Shown here piece by piece: positions 1 through 5,237 of a stretch of DNA of 5,237 nt. A program made the translations under genes and the position numbers. The stretch spans positions 1-5,237 of the forward strand of contig CALPPP020000113.1 of the NCBI GenBank assembly GCA_943325485.2, given 5' to 3'. The notes under the pieces are model-generated. The model worked only from the letters and a program-made list of their open reading frames with translations, did no database searches and had not been told where the DNA came from. Numbering within the stretch: the first letter of the stretch is position 1; each line of letters opens with the position of its first letter. This DNA comes from Rickettsia typhi. GTDB taxonomy: Bacteria; Pseudomonadota; Gammaproteobacteria; Burkholderiales; Burkholderiaceae_C.

Positions 1-245
1 ACGGTGTACATCACCAAACCTACGAGCATGATGGGGCGACGCCCCACCTTGTCTGAGAACGGTCCCCACAGCAGTTGCGATATGCCAAACGCCAACAACA
101 AGCCGCTCAGGGTGTACTGCACCATACCCACGCTGGCTTGCAAGTCCAGCGCCAAACCGGGCAGACCGGGCAAATACAAATCGGTAGAAACAGGCTGCAA
201 ACCAATCGACAAGGCCAACAACAAAATCACCAAATTGGGATGCAT
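1..245 (-). CDS. Bcr/CflA-family multidrug MFS transporter, N-terminal part (runs off left edge)
   Basis: Only the first 81 codons are in the window. By family knowledge this would be a proton-driven drug efflux pump of the inner membrane (DHA1, Bcr/CflA type, usually about 400 residues and 12 membrane helices). Visible are TM1 (about residues 4-17), followed by STDLYLPGLPGLA at residues 20-32, which matches the (I/S)DxYLPxLP signature after TM1 of Bcr/CflA proteins. TM2 spans about residues 45-62, and the loop GPFSDKVGRRPIML (61-74) is the classic MFS motif A (GxxxDxxGRR). TM3 begins after it. The ATG at 245-243 overlaps the mutL stop (TGATG), and AAGAGGA lies 5 nt upstream, so the start is well supported and translation is probably coupled to mutL. 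Substrate cannot be told from this fragment. Other DHA1 subfamilies are possible but fit the YLPxLP signature less well. Confidence 0.88.
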   Translation of the reverse strand, partial: MHPNLVILLLALSIGLQPVSTDLYLPGLPGLALDLQASVGMVQYTLSGLLLAFGISQLLWGPFSDKVGRRPIMLVGLVMYT

Positions 246-2101
246 CAACGTCCTCTTAAAAACAAGCTGTCCAAGTCCCGCATACCCAGTTGTCGCCAAG
301 TGGGTCTGCCGTGGTTGCATTGGTCAGCTCGCTCAGTCACTTCCATTTGGCGCAGCAAGGCATTCATCTCTTGCAAGGTCAGCATCCGGTTTGCACGTAC
401 CGCGCCGTGGCAGGCCATGGCGGCCAAGACATCGTCTTTGGCCCGTTGCAACACATCATGCGCATCGTGCTGCGCCAACTCGCCCAACACATTGCGAGCC
501 AAAGCCACCGCATCACCTTGAGCCAGTGTGGCGGGCACCTGTCTGACCACCAATGATTGCGCGCCCAGTGCTTCAATCTCCAAGCCCAAAGCCGCCAAGG
601 TGGCCGCATGGCTTTCCACGGTTGCCATCTCTTGGGGCGTGGCAGCAAAGGAGGCAGGAATGAGCAGCGCTTGGCTTTGCAGTTGGTGTTGTGCGAGTTG
701 GGTTTTCAAGCGCTCGTAAACAATGCGCTCGTGGGCTGCGTGCATATCCACCACCACCAAACCTTGGGCGTTCTCAGCCAAGATGTACACACCTTGCAAC
801 TGCGCCAAGGCCTTGCCCAAAGGCCATTCGCCCTCGGGTAATGGCGTGAATTCAACGCTTGGGCTTTGCGTGTGCAACACCGTGGGTTGCCAGAGCTGCG
901 CCAAATCTTTCACCACATGGCCAGCTTGCGGCGGTGACCACGGCAGGGCGCTTTGGCTGAAGGTGGTCGTTGCGGTCTGTGAGCCAAAGTTTTGCAAAGC
1001 CGAGATGGCTTGTGCGTGTTCGACGTGTGGGCCGGTGATGGAACCCGTGTGCGACGCCAAAGCGCTGCTGGTGCTCATGGCTTGCCCAGCGCGGGAGACC
1101 GACAGCGCTTGCGTCAGCGCATGTTGCACCGCTTGGTGGGCTTCTCGGCTGTCACGAAAACGCACCTCGATTTTGGTGGGATGCACATTCACATCCACCC
1201 TTGCGGGGTCGATATCAAGGTACAGCGCGTACACCGGCTGGCGCTGGCCGTGCAACACATCTTCATAGGCGCTGCGAGCGGCGTGACCCAGCACACGGTC
1301 ACGCACATAGCGGCCATTCACATAGGCAAATTGGTGGTCGGCACGGGACCTGGCAGCGTCGGGCAAACCGGCTCGCCCCAGCACCCGCAGACCCGCGTGG
1401 ACATGGTCAACCGCTACCGAGGTTTTGACAAACTCTTCGCCCAGCACATCGGCCAAACGTGCGTCCAAAGCGTTGTCGTGCGATTGGGCTCGCCACTGCA
1501 CCACCAGCTTGCCGTCGTGCCAAAGCGCAAAGCCCACATCGGGTCGTGCCAAGGCGTGGCGGCGCAAAGATTCTAAGCAATGCGCCAGTTCGGTGGTGGT
1601 GGATTTTAAAAATTTGCGCCGCGCGGGGGTGCTGAAAAACAGCTCTTTCACCTCGACGGTGGTGCCCACGCTGCGAGCCGCTGGGCGCAATTCACCGGTT
1701 CGCGCATCAAGGTGCATGGCATGGTCTTGCTCAGTGGTGCGAGACGTCAGCGACAGTTCGCTGACCGCAGCGATAGCCGCCAAGGCCTCGCCACGAAACC
1801 CCATGGTGGCCACCGATTCAAGGTCGTGCAAATTGCTGATCTTGCTGGTGGCGTGACGGCGCAGGGCCAATGGCATGTCAGCGGTTTGCAAACCGATGCC
1901 GTCGTCTTCCACGCTGATGAGGCGAACCCCGCCTTCGATCAGACGCACCACCACTTGGGCAGCACCGGCGTCCAAAGCGTTGTCCACCAGTTCACGCACC
2001 ACCGAGGCAGGTCGTTCGACCACTTCACCGGCGGCAATTTGGCTGATCAGTTCATCGGGGAGTTCGCGGATGGGGCGTCGCGCAGAGGTGGGGGCGTTCA
2101 C
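245..2101 (-). CDS. mutL: DNA mismatch repair protein MutL, endonuclease-type
   Basis: MutL couples mismatch recognition by MutS to strand incision. The 618 residues are normal family length. The N-terminal GHKL ATPase shows all motifs: QIAAGEVVERPASVVRELVDNALDAG-type motif I (residues 21-46, catalytic E37 and N41), DDGIG (66-70), TMGFRGEAL (99-107), GTTVEVKELFFSTPARRKF (146-164) and the DVNVHPTKIEVRF strand (303-315). A Ser/Thr/Gln-rich linker covers about 335-425. The C-terminal dimerisation domain carries DMHAAHERIVYE (452-463), fitting the endonuclease motif D(Q/M)HA(X)2E(X)4E, with the matching metal-site motifs ACHGAVRA (563-570) and CNHGRP (595-600). QALLIP (477-482) fits the QxxLxP beta-clamp-binding motif. 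It is therefore expected to nick DNA itself, as in bacteria lacking MutH. The start is GTG at 2101-2099: an in-frame stop lies at 2125-2123 and no ATG occurs before the conserved N-terminus. No clear Shine-Dalgarno precedes it. The transporter gene follows with overlap; dedA is divergent. Confidence 0.97.
   Translation of the reverse strand: MNAPTSARRPIRELPDELISQIAAGEVVERPASVVRELVDNALDAGAAQVVVRLIEGGVRLISVEDDGIGLQTADMPLALRRHATSKISNLHDLESVATMGFRGEALAAIAAVSELSLTSRTTEQDHAMHLDARTGELRPAARSVGTTVEVKELFFSTPARRKFLKSTTTELAHCLESLRRHALARPDVGFALWHDGKLVVQWRAQSHDNALDARLADVLGEEFVKTSVAVDHVHAGLRVLGRAGLPDAARSRADHQFAYVNGRYVRDRVLGHAARSAYEDVLHGQRQPVYALYLDIDPARVDVNVHPTKIEVRFRDSREAHQAVQHALTQALSVSRAGQAMSTSSALASHTGSITGPHVEHAQAISALQNFGSQTATTTFSQSALPWSPPQAGHVVKDLAQLWQPTVLHTQSPSVEFTPLPEGEWPLGKALAQLQGVYILAENAQGLVVVDMHAAHERIVYERLKTQLAQHQLQSQALLIPASFAATPQEMATVESHAATLAALGLEIEALGAQSLVVRQVPATLAQGDAVALARNVLGELAQHDAHDVLQRAKDDVLAAMACHGAVRANRMLTLQEMNALLRQMEVTERADQCNHGRPTWRQLGMRDLDSLFLRGR
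251..257 (-). promoter_or_regulatory. Ribosome binding site of the MFS transporter, inside the mutL 3' end
   Basis: On the minus strand AAGAGGA sits 5 nt before the transporter ATG. It is made from the codons for the last residues of MutL (the R-G of FLRGR). With the TGATG stop/start overlap, this indicates translational coupling or re-initiation of the transporter by ribosomes finishing mutL. Confidence 0.7.
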
Positions 2102-2147
2102 CCAGGGGATTCTAAAGGGGCATCAAGTGCCAGTGATAATCGCCGCC
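2102..2147. promoter_or_regulatory. Divergent mutL/dedA intergenic region with two -10-like hexamers
   Basis: Only 46 bp separate the GTG of mutL from the ATG of dedA. On the minus strand TAGAAT (2114-2109) and on the plus strand GATAAT (2135-2140) each match TATAAT at 5 of 6 positions. Each ends exactly 7 nt before its start codon. Transcripts from these would start at or next to the start codons, and neither gene has a good Shine-Dalgarno. No convincing -35 is visible at 16-18 bp. The assignment is inferred; real promoters could instead lie inside the opposing genes. Confidence 0.35.
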
Positions 2148-2777
2148 ATGGACACCTTAACCTTGCTGCTTGACTTCATCCTCCACATTGACCGCTACTT
2201 GGAGACGTTTGTGCAAGCCTATGGCGTGTGGGTGTATGCGATCTTGTTTTTGGTGGTATTTGTCGAAACCGGTTTGGTGGTGATGCCCTTTTTGCCGGGC
2301 GACTCCCTGCTGTTCGTGGTGGGTGCGATGGCTGGCGCTGAGTTGCTGAGTTTGCCGCTGGTGCTGGGCTTGCTGACAGCTGCAGCCATCTTGGGTGACC
2401 AATGCAATTATTTGATTGGGCGGCATTTTGGACAACGCCTGCTGAACGCCAACACGCGGTGGTTCAACCGCCAAGCCTATGACCAAGCCCATGCGTTTTA
2501 TGAACGTTACGGCAGCATCACTATTGTGTTGGCCCGTTTCCTGCCCTTCATCCGTACCTTTGCCCCGTTTGTAGCGGGCGTGGCTGACATGGACAGGCGT
2601 CGTTTTACGCTGTTCAATGTGCTGGGTGGCTTTATTTGGGTTTGGGGTATTTGCACTGCAGGTTATTTGTTTGGCAATATCGATTGGGTCAAAGCAAATT
2701 TGGACAAAATCATTTGGGCCATGATTTTGATCCCCGGTTTGATGGCTGTTTGGGGTGCTTGGAAAGCCAAGCGCTGA
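2148..2777 (+). CDS. DedA-family (VTT/SNARE-associated domain) inner membrane protein
   Basis: A complete 209-residue protein, typical DedA size. DedA proteins are polytopic inner-membrane proteins implicated in lipid-carrier or phospholipid translocation and membrane homeostasis; some members are undecaprenyl-phosphate flippases. Visible are a hydrophobic segment at about 26-46, the re-entrant-like signature FVETGLVVMPFLPGDSLLF (38-56), GDQCNYLIGRHFG (83-95), then ARFLPFIRTFAPFVAG (129-144), and C-terminal membrane segments at about 155-176 and 188-204 ending in the basic tail WKAKR. E40, D52, R130 and R136 correspond to the acidic and arginine residues reported as essential in E. coli YqjA/YghB (recalled as E39, D51, R130, R136), so it should be functional. 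ATG 2148 gives the expected N-terminus; an in-frame GTG at 2133, 12 nt after AAAGGGG, is an alternative adding five residues. The exact substrate cannot be assigned, so no symbol is given. Confidence 0.93.
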   Translation: MDTLTLLLDFILHIDRYLETFVQAYGVWVYAILFLVVFVETGLVVMPFLPGDSLLFVVGAMAGAELLSLPLVLGLLTAAAILGDQCNYLIGRHFGQRLLNANTRWFNRQAYDQAHAFYERYGSITIVLARFLPFIRTFAPFVAGVADMDRRRFTLFNVLGGFIWVWGICTAGYLFGNIDWVKANLDKIIWAMILIPGLMAVWGAWKAKR

Positions 2778-2790
2778 CGCTTTTCGTCAG
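2774..2790 (+). terminator. Small perfect hairpin at the dedA stop codon, possible weak terminator
   Basis: CTGACG (2774-2779), a CTTTT loop and CGTCAG (2785-2790) form a perfect 6-bp stem that includes the dedA TGA. No T-tract follows, so a standard intrinsic terminator is not shown. It could be a processing or mRNA-stability structure, or chance. Confidence 0.3.
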
Positions 2791-2799
2791 ACGGTGTGT

Positions 2800-2849
2800 G
2801 TCATTGCGAGCGATTCCGTCATTGCGAGTGATTCCGTCATTGCGAAGCC
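2800..2849 (+). repeat. 18-bp tandem direct repeat, about 2.7 copies
   Basis: GTCATTGCGAGCGATTCC (2800-2817) is followed without gap by GTCATTGCGAGTGATTCC (2818-2835, one mismatch) and a partial third copy beginning GTCATTGCGA (2836). The third copy is also the left arm of the palindrome that follows. The array looks like serial duplication of the end of an extragenic repeat element. It is non-coding and lies downstream of dedA. Confidence 0.85.
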
Positions 2850-2905
2850 CGAAGGGCTGAAGCAATCTCTCGACTGCTTTGTCGCCTTGCTTCTCGAAAT
2901 GACGG
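2834..2905. repeat. Extragenic palindromic element of the GTCATTGCGAG...GAAGCAATC type
   Basis: The outer arms CCGTCATTGCGA (2834-2845) and TCGAAATGACGG (2894-2905) pair at 11 of 12 positions. Inside are two further hairpins: AGCCC/GGGCT with a GAA loop (2846-2858), and AAGCAATC/GACTGCTT with a TCTC loop and one mismatch (2860-2879). The predicted shape is a three-way or cloverleaf junction. From memory, elements reading GTCATTGCGAG...GAAGCAATC...CGCAATGACG are dispersed between genes in many bacteria and behave like REP or MITE sequences; membership here is by that resemblance. It could also end dedA transcription. The element has no reading frame worth calling. Confidence 0.75.
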
Positions 2906-3058
2906 CTAAAGTTAAAGTAAAGAATTAACCTCACCAAAGTACCGCACCTTATTGCCGGCGATTTACCGCAAATTTGTCGATTAACTCGTTGATTTTCTTA
3001 ATTAATCAGCAAAATCAGAACCCCTTGTTAATTTTCTTGTTTTTCGACTGTTTGTCGA
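2906..3058. other. AT-rich non-coding leader upstream of the Ig-repeat gene
   Basis: By hand count 54 of 153 bases are G or C (35%), and only 13 of 50 in 2971-3020, far below the GC-rich genes on both sides. It begins with a short TAAAGT tandem (2907-2918) and includes the 8-bp palindrome TTAATTAA (2998-3005) and an inverted pair TGATTTT/AAAATCA (2990-2996, 3011-3017). A promoter for the downstream gene should lie here. TTGTCG (2974-2979) with CTTAAT (2997-3002) at 17 bp is the best pair I can find, but it is weak. Such AT-rich leaders are often bound by H-NS-like silencers; that is inference. Confidence 0.5.
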
Positions 3059-3059
3059 A
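3043..3059 (+). promoter_or_regulatory. Perfect inverted repeat at the start of the Ig-repeat gene
   Basis: TTCGAC (3043-3048), loop TGTTT, GTCGAA (3054-3059): a perfect 6-bp stem whose last base is the A of the first ATG. It occupies exactly the place where a ribosome binding site would be, and no purine-rich site is seen there. It may be an operator half-site pair, a translation-limiting hairpin, or a sign that the second ATG (3077) is the true start. Confidence 0.4.
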
Positions 3060-5237
3060 TGACGAGTGCTGCGCCCATGGCAACTTCGCCGCCTACCAAC
3101 GTCAAGCCGACTGCTCCAGCGGGTGGAAGTGGGTGGGTGTTGGAAGCGAAAGGCAACGACCCTGGCAGCTTGAACATCAGCCGCGACATCTCTACCGGCG
3201 CAAACCAATCGATCACGGTTCGCCCAGGCACGCAGTTCCGCATGAAGCCTTCGGGCAAGTCCAAAGTGGACAAGAATGCAGAAACCGCCCAGACCGCGAA
3301 ATGGGGTGACGACTTATTGGTCACCGTGCCAGGCGGTGGGCAAGTTTTGCTCAAAGGGTTTTACTACAAGAGCCCCAATGCACCGCCCAGCAAGATGGTG
3401 ATCGAGCAAAAAAACGGGATGCTGCGAAAAGTCGAAGGACGCCCTGGCGCAGAACCTTCTGATTCACCCAACCCCACCGCGCAAGAAGACAAAGATGGCA
3501 ACACTGTTGCGGGTGCCTTGATAGGCGGAAAAGGTTCATCCTCCTCGTCCAGTTCGGCGGGCGGTGGTAGCGGTGGCGGCAAGCCATACCAAGAAGGTGG
3601 CTACAAACAAAGCTCAGAAAAAGTCGCGAAAAAAGGTAATAAAAAATCTGATGAAGAGGACGACGAGAACTCCGGCGGGTTCTTTTCTTGGTTGGCCAGC
3701 GGTGGGGTTAACTCTCTGGGCGCTTTAGGTTTATTGGGTCTTTCTGGCGCCAAGAAAGACTCTGGTACCACGGTGAATGTCAGCGTGCCCAGCACTTCAT
3801 CTGGCAGCAGTTCCACAATTCCCGCCGTGTCCTCATTGCGCATCAGCGACGACACCGGCGCCAGCAGCAGCGACCTCATCACCAAAACTGCCAGCCAAAC
3901 TGTAAGCGGCACCTTGTCGACATCGTTGCTGTCGGGACAAACTGTGAAAGTCTCAACCGACAACGGCAGCACTTGGACTACAGCCACTGCCACCACCGGC
4001 AGCACCACCTTCTCGCTGAGTGGGGCGACACTTTCGGGCAGCAGCACCTTGATGACCAAAGTGGTGAACACCTCATTGGCAGAAGGCACATCGCTATCCA
4101 AAGCCTATGTGCTGGACACCACCTCACCCACGGCCACGCTCACTACAGGCACCTACGCCAACACCGCCAATGCCACGGTGCAAAGCAGTGAAACCGGCAC
4201 AGCCTACTTGGTGAACAGCAACATCATCGTGATCAGCGAGGCCAGTATCACCAGTGCTTCGGGAACCTCATGGAACTCGGTGGCCATCAGCGCGGCCGGC
4301 TCCAATACCAGCTTGGCACTCGCGGGTTTGGTGGACGGTAGTTACAGGTTGTACACGGTTGATGCTGCAGGTAATTTATCCACTGCCAGCACCAACACCT
4401 TCACCGTGGACGCCACTGCTCCCAGTCTGTCCAATACCATCACCCAGTTGCTGATGTCCTCTGATACCGGCAGCAGTCCTACTGACAAGATCACCAAGAC
4501 CACCAGCCAAACCATCAGCGGCACTTTGAGCGAGGCGCTGGGCAGCAATGAAAGTGTTTACATCTCTGCCGATGGTGGTTTGAACTGGTCTTCAGCCATC
4601 GCCAGCTCAGGCGGCACCAGTTTCAACCTGAGTGGTTTGTTGCTGGAGGTGGGCACTAACAACAGCATGCAAGCTAAAGTGATGAACACCTTCACCAGCA
4701 GTAGCAGTGCGATCTACAGCATTCTGTACACCTTGGATACCACCGCACCGACGGTAGCCATCATCGCACCGACGTTAGCCATCACCAGCAGCAAGACCGC
4801 TGCCACCGCGGGCGAGAGCCTCACCCTGACCTTTACCTTCAGCGAAGTGCCCGTAGGTTTCAGCGCTTCAGACATCACGGTGACGAATGGGACCGTGAGT
4901 GGTTTAACGGTGGACGCTACCAACAGCAAGGTCTACACCGCCACACTGGCGCTGAGCAACGCATTAAGTAGTGGCACCTCGGTGGTCAGTGTGGCCAGCA
5001 ACAATTTTTATGATGTGGCTGGCAACGCCAACGCGGTCAGTAGTTCGCTCAGCGTCACGATTGACAGCGTGGTACCCACGGTCAGCAGCGTGGCCATTGC
5101 ATCTGCCACAGGAGCCACCAACAACACCCTTAACGCTGGAGATGTAGTCATTGCCACGGCCACCTTCACCGAAGCGGTGACGGTTGTCACCACCGGCGGC
5201 ACGCCCTACCTCAACTTGAACATTGGCGGCACCACGG
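3059..5237 (+). CDS. Large Ig-like-repeat surface/secreted protein (putative adhesin), N-terminal part; runs off right edge
   Basis: Open for 726 codons with no stop to the window end. Residues 26-127 are a beta-rich region containing WGDDLLVTVPGGGQVLLKGF (82-101), resembling in pattern the prefix domain (DDLxVxLxDGxxxxLxxFF) of BapA/LapF-type adhesins exported by type I secretion. Next come an acidic linker, a Ser/Gly then Lys/Asp/Glu-rich stretch (158-207), a hydrophobic segment starting FFSWLASGGVNSLGALGLLG (208-227), and Ser/Thr linker. Then follow Ig-like domains: A1 (about 259-360), B (361-456, with TGTAYLV and VDAAGNLS), A2 (457-564, a paralogue of A1), C (570-672, with FTFSEVPVGFSASDITVTNG, Big_12-like), and D (from 673, cut off). 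LDTTSP, VDATAP, LDTTAP and IDSVVP mark the joints. No Sec signal peptide is evident. Start: in-frame stop at 3029-3031; ATG 3059 is chosen, ATG 3077 is possible, and neither has a clear Shine-Dalgarno. Likely role is adhesion or biofilm; the exporter and C-terminal signal are not visible. Confidence 0.85.
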   Translation, partial: MTSAAPMATSPPTNVKPTAPAGGSGWVLEAKGNDPGSLNISRDISTGANQSITVRPGTQFRMKPSGKSKVDKNAETAQTAKWGDDLLVTVPGGGQVLLKGFYYKSPNAPPSKMVIEQKNGMLRKVEGRPGAEPSDSPNPTAQEDKDGNTVAGALIGGKGSSSSSSSAGGGSGGGKPYQEGGYKQSSEKVAKKGNKKSDEEDDENSGGFFSWLASGGVNSLGALGLLGLSGAKKDSGTTVNVSVPSTSSGSSSTIPAVSSLRISDDTGASSSDLITKTASQTVSGTLSTSLLSGQTVKVSTDNGSTWTTATATTGSTTFSLSGATLSGSSTLMTKVVNTSLAEGTSLSKAYVLDTTSPTATLTTGTYANTANATVQSSETGTAYLVNSNIIVISEASITSASGTSWNSVAISAAGSNTSLALAGLVDGSYRLYTVDAAGNLSTASTNTFTVDATAPSLSNTITQLLMSSDTGSSPTDKITKTTSQTISGTLSEALGSNESVYISADGGLNWSSAIASSGGTSFNLSGLLLEVGTNNSMQAKVMNTFTSSSSAIYSILYTLDTTAPTVAIIAPTLAITSSKTAATAGESLTLTFTFSEVPVGFSASDITVTNGTVSGLTVDATNSKVYTATLALSNALSSGTSVVSVASNNFYDVAGNANAVSSSLSVTIDSVVPTVSSVAIASATGATNNTLNAGDVVIATATFTEAVTVVTTGGTPYLNLNIGGTT
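3845..4129 (+). repeat. Ig-like repeat A1 (coding repeat, type A copy 1)
   Basis: Residues 263-357 of the large protein. It opens with SDDTGASSSDLITKTASQTV and closes at LDTTSP. The first 25 residues align with those of copy A2 (from 4457) with 18 identities, and both copies end at an LDTT(S/A)P joint, so they descend from one duplicated domain now separated by a different domain (B). Confidence 0.75.
4457..4750 (+). repeat. Ig-like repeat A2 (coding repeat, type A copy 2)
   Basis: Residues 467-564. It opens with SSDTGSSPTDKITKTTSQTI and closes at LDTTAP. It shares DTG, ITKT, SQT and SGTLS in order with A1, plus a later (V/L)xTxxxxSxAYxLDTT-like end. At 98 residues against 95 it is only slightly longer than A1. 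Its last two codons begin the 21-bp duplication. Confidence 0.75.
4745..4786 (+). repeat. 21-bp in-frame tandem duplication at an Ig-domain joint
   Basis: Two adjacent 21-bp copies (4745-4765 and 4766-4786) match at 19 of 21 positions, differing at the 10th and 20th base. They encode APTVAII and APTLAIT (residues 563-569 and 570-576). The reading frame is kept, so the linker between domain A2 and domain C carries its TAPT joint twice. Confidence 0.9.

Noticed and set aside
4..546. Plus-strand open frame of 180 codons across the transporter/mutL junction
   Set aside because: It is antisense to two well-supported genes on the minus strand and gives a low-complexity His/Pro/Arg-rich translation.
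992..1576. Long plus-strand open frame (194 codons) inside mutL
   Set aside because: It is antisense to the conserved MutL ATPase domain, its translation has no recognisable motif, and GC-rich coding DNA commonly leaves such open antisense frames.
2157..2492. Minus-strand open frame of 111 codons
   Set aside because: It is fully antisense to dedA, whose conserved residues are all intact on the plus strand.
2800..2849. CRISPR array
   Set aside because: The 18-bp units are directly adjacent with no spacers, and the third is part of a palindromic element.
2834..2905. tRNA-like gene, because of the cloverleaf-like fold
   Set aside because: There is no anticodon stem, T-loop (GTTCRA) or D-loop consensus; the sequence fits an extragenic palindromic repeat.
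2710..2937. Minus-strand open frame of 75 codons over the repeat element
   Set aside because: It runs through the 18-bp tandem repeat and palindrome and into the dedA 3' end; there is no start context or family resemblance.
2974..3309. Plus-strand open frame of 111 codons with a hydrophobic start, in the AT-rich leader
   Set aside because: It needs a TTG start without a ribosome binding site and ends inside the Ig-repeat gene in another frame; its second half is the frame-shifted shadow of that gene.
3601..4101. Minus-strand open frame of 166 codons within the Ig-repeat gene
   Set aside because: It is antisense to repeat-coding sequence; its Val/Leu/Ser-rich translation is the expected complement of ACC/AGC-rich codons.

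Overview
The window looks like a chromosomal segment of a betaproteobacterium, most likely order Burkholderiales (Comamonadaceae-like, for example Limnohabitans, Rhodoferax or Polaromonas relatives). This is inferred from three things: the style of the MutL (endonuclease-type, DMHA motif), the mutL to Bcr/CflA-type transporter linkage, and Ig-like repeats that resemble those in large surface proteins of freshwater Burkholderiales. No rRNA or other marker is present to confirm it.

Layout. Positions 1-245 (minus) hold the first 81 codons of a Bcr/CflA-type multidrug MFS transporter that runs off the left edge. Positions 245-2101 (minus) hold a complete mutL (618 aa, GTG start); its stop overlaps the transporter's start in a TGATG junction, so the two probably form an operon. 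Positions 2148-2777 (plus) hold a complete DedA-family membrane protein (209 aa), divergent from mutL across only 46 bp. Positions 2778-3058 are non-coding: a small hairpin at the dedA stop, an 18-bp tandem repeat running into a cloverleaf-like palindrome of the GTCATTGCGAG extragenic-repeat type, then an AT-rich stretch (about 35% G+C by hand count). From about 3059 to the right edge (plus) lies the 5' part of a very large gene, open for at least 726 codons. It encodes a putative surface or secreted Ig-repeat protein with a BapA/LapF-like N-terminal prefix region, a Gly/Ser and charged linker, a short hydrophobic segment and a chain of about five Ig-like domains.

Function. mutL is DNA mismatch repair and DedA is a housekeeping membrane-lipid or membrane-homeostasis protein. 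They share a divergent intergenic region but no obvious pathway. The transporter is likely co-transcribed with mutL. The Ig-repeat protein is separated from this housekeeping block by the repeat element and the AT-rich stretch. It is the accessory part of the window and the most interesting; its C-terminus, which would show the secretion system or anchor, is outside the window.

No CRISPR, transposase, tRNA or rRNA gene is visible. I see no evidence for a wholly new system. The best leads are the N-terminal region of the Ig protein, the compact divergent mutL/dedA promoter region and the extragenic repeat.
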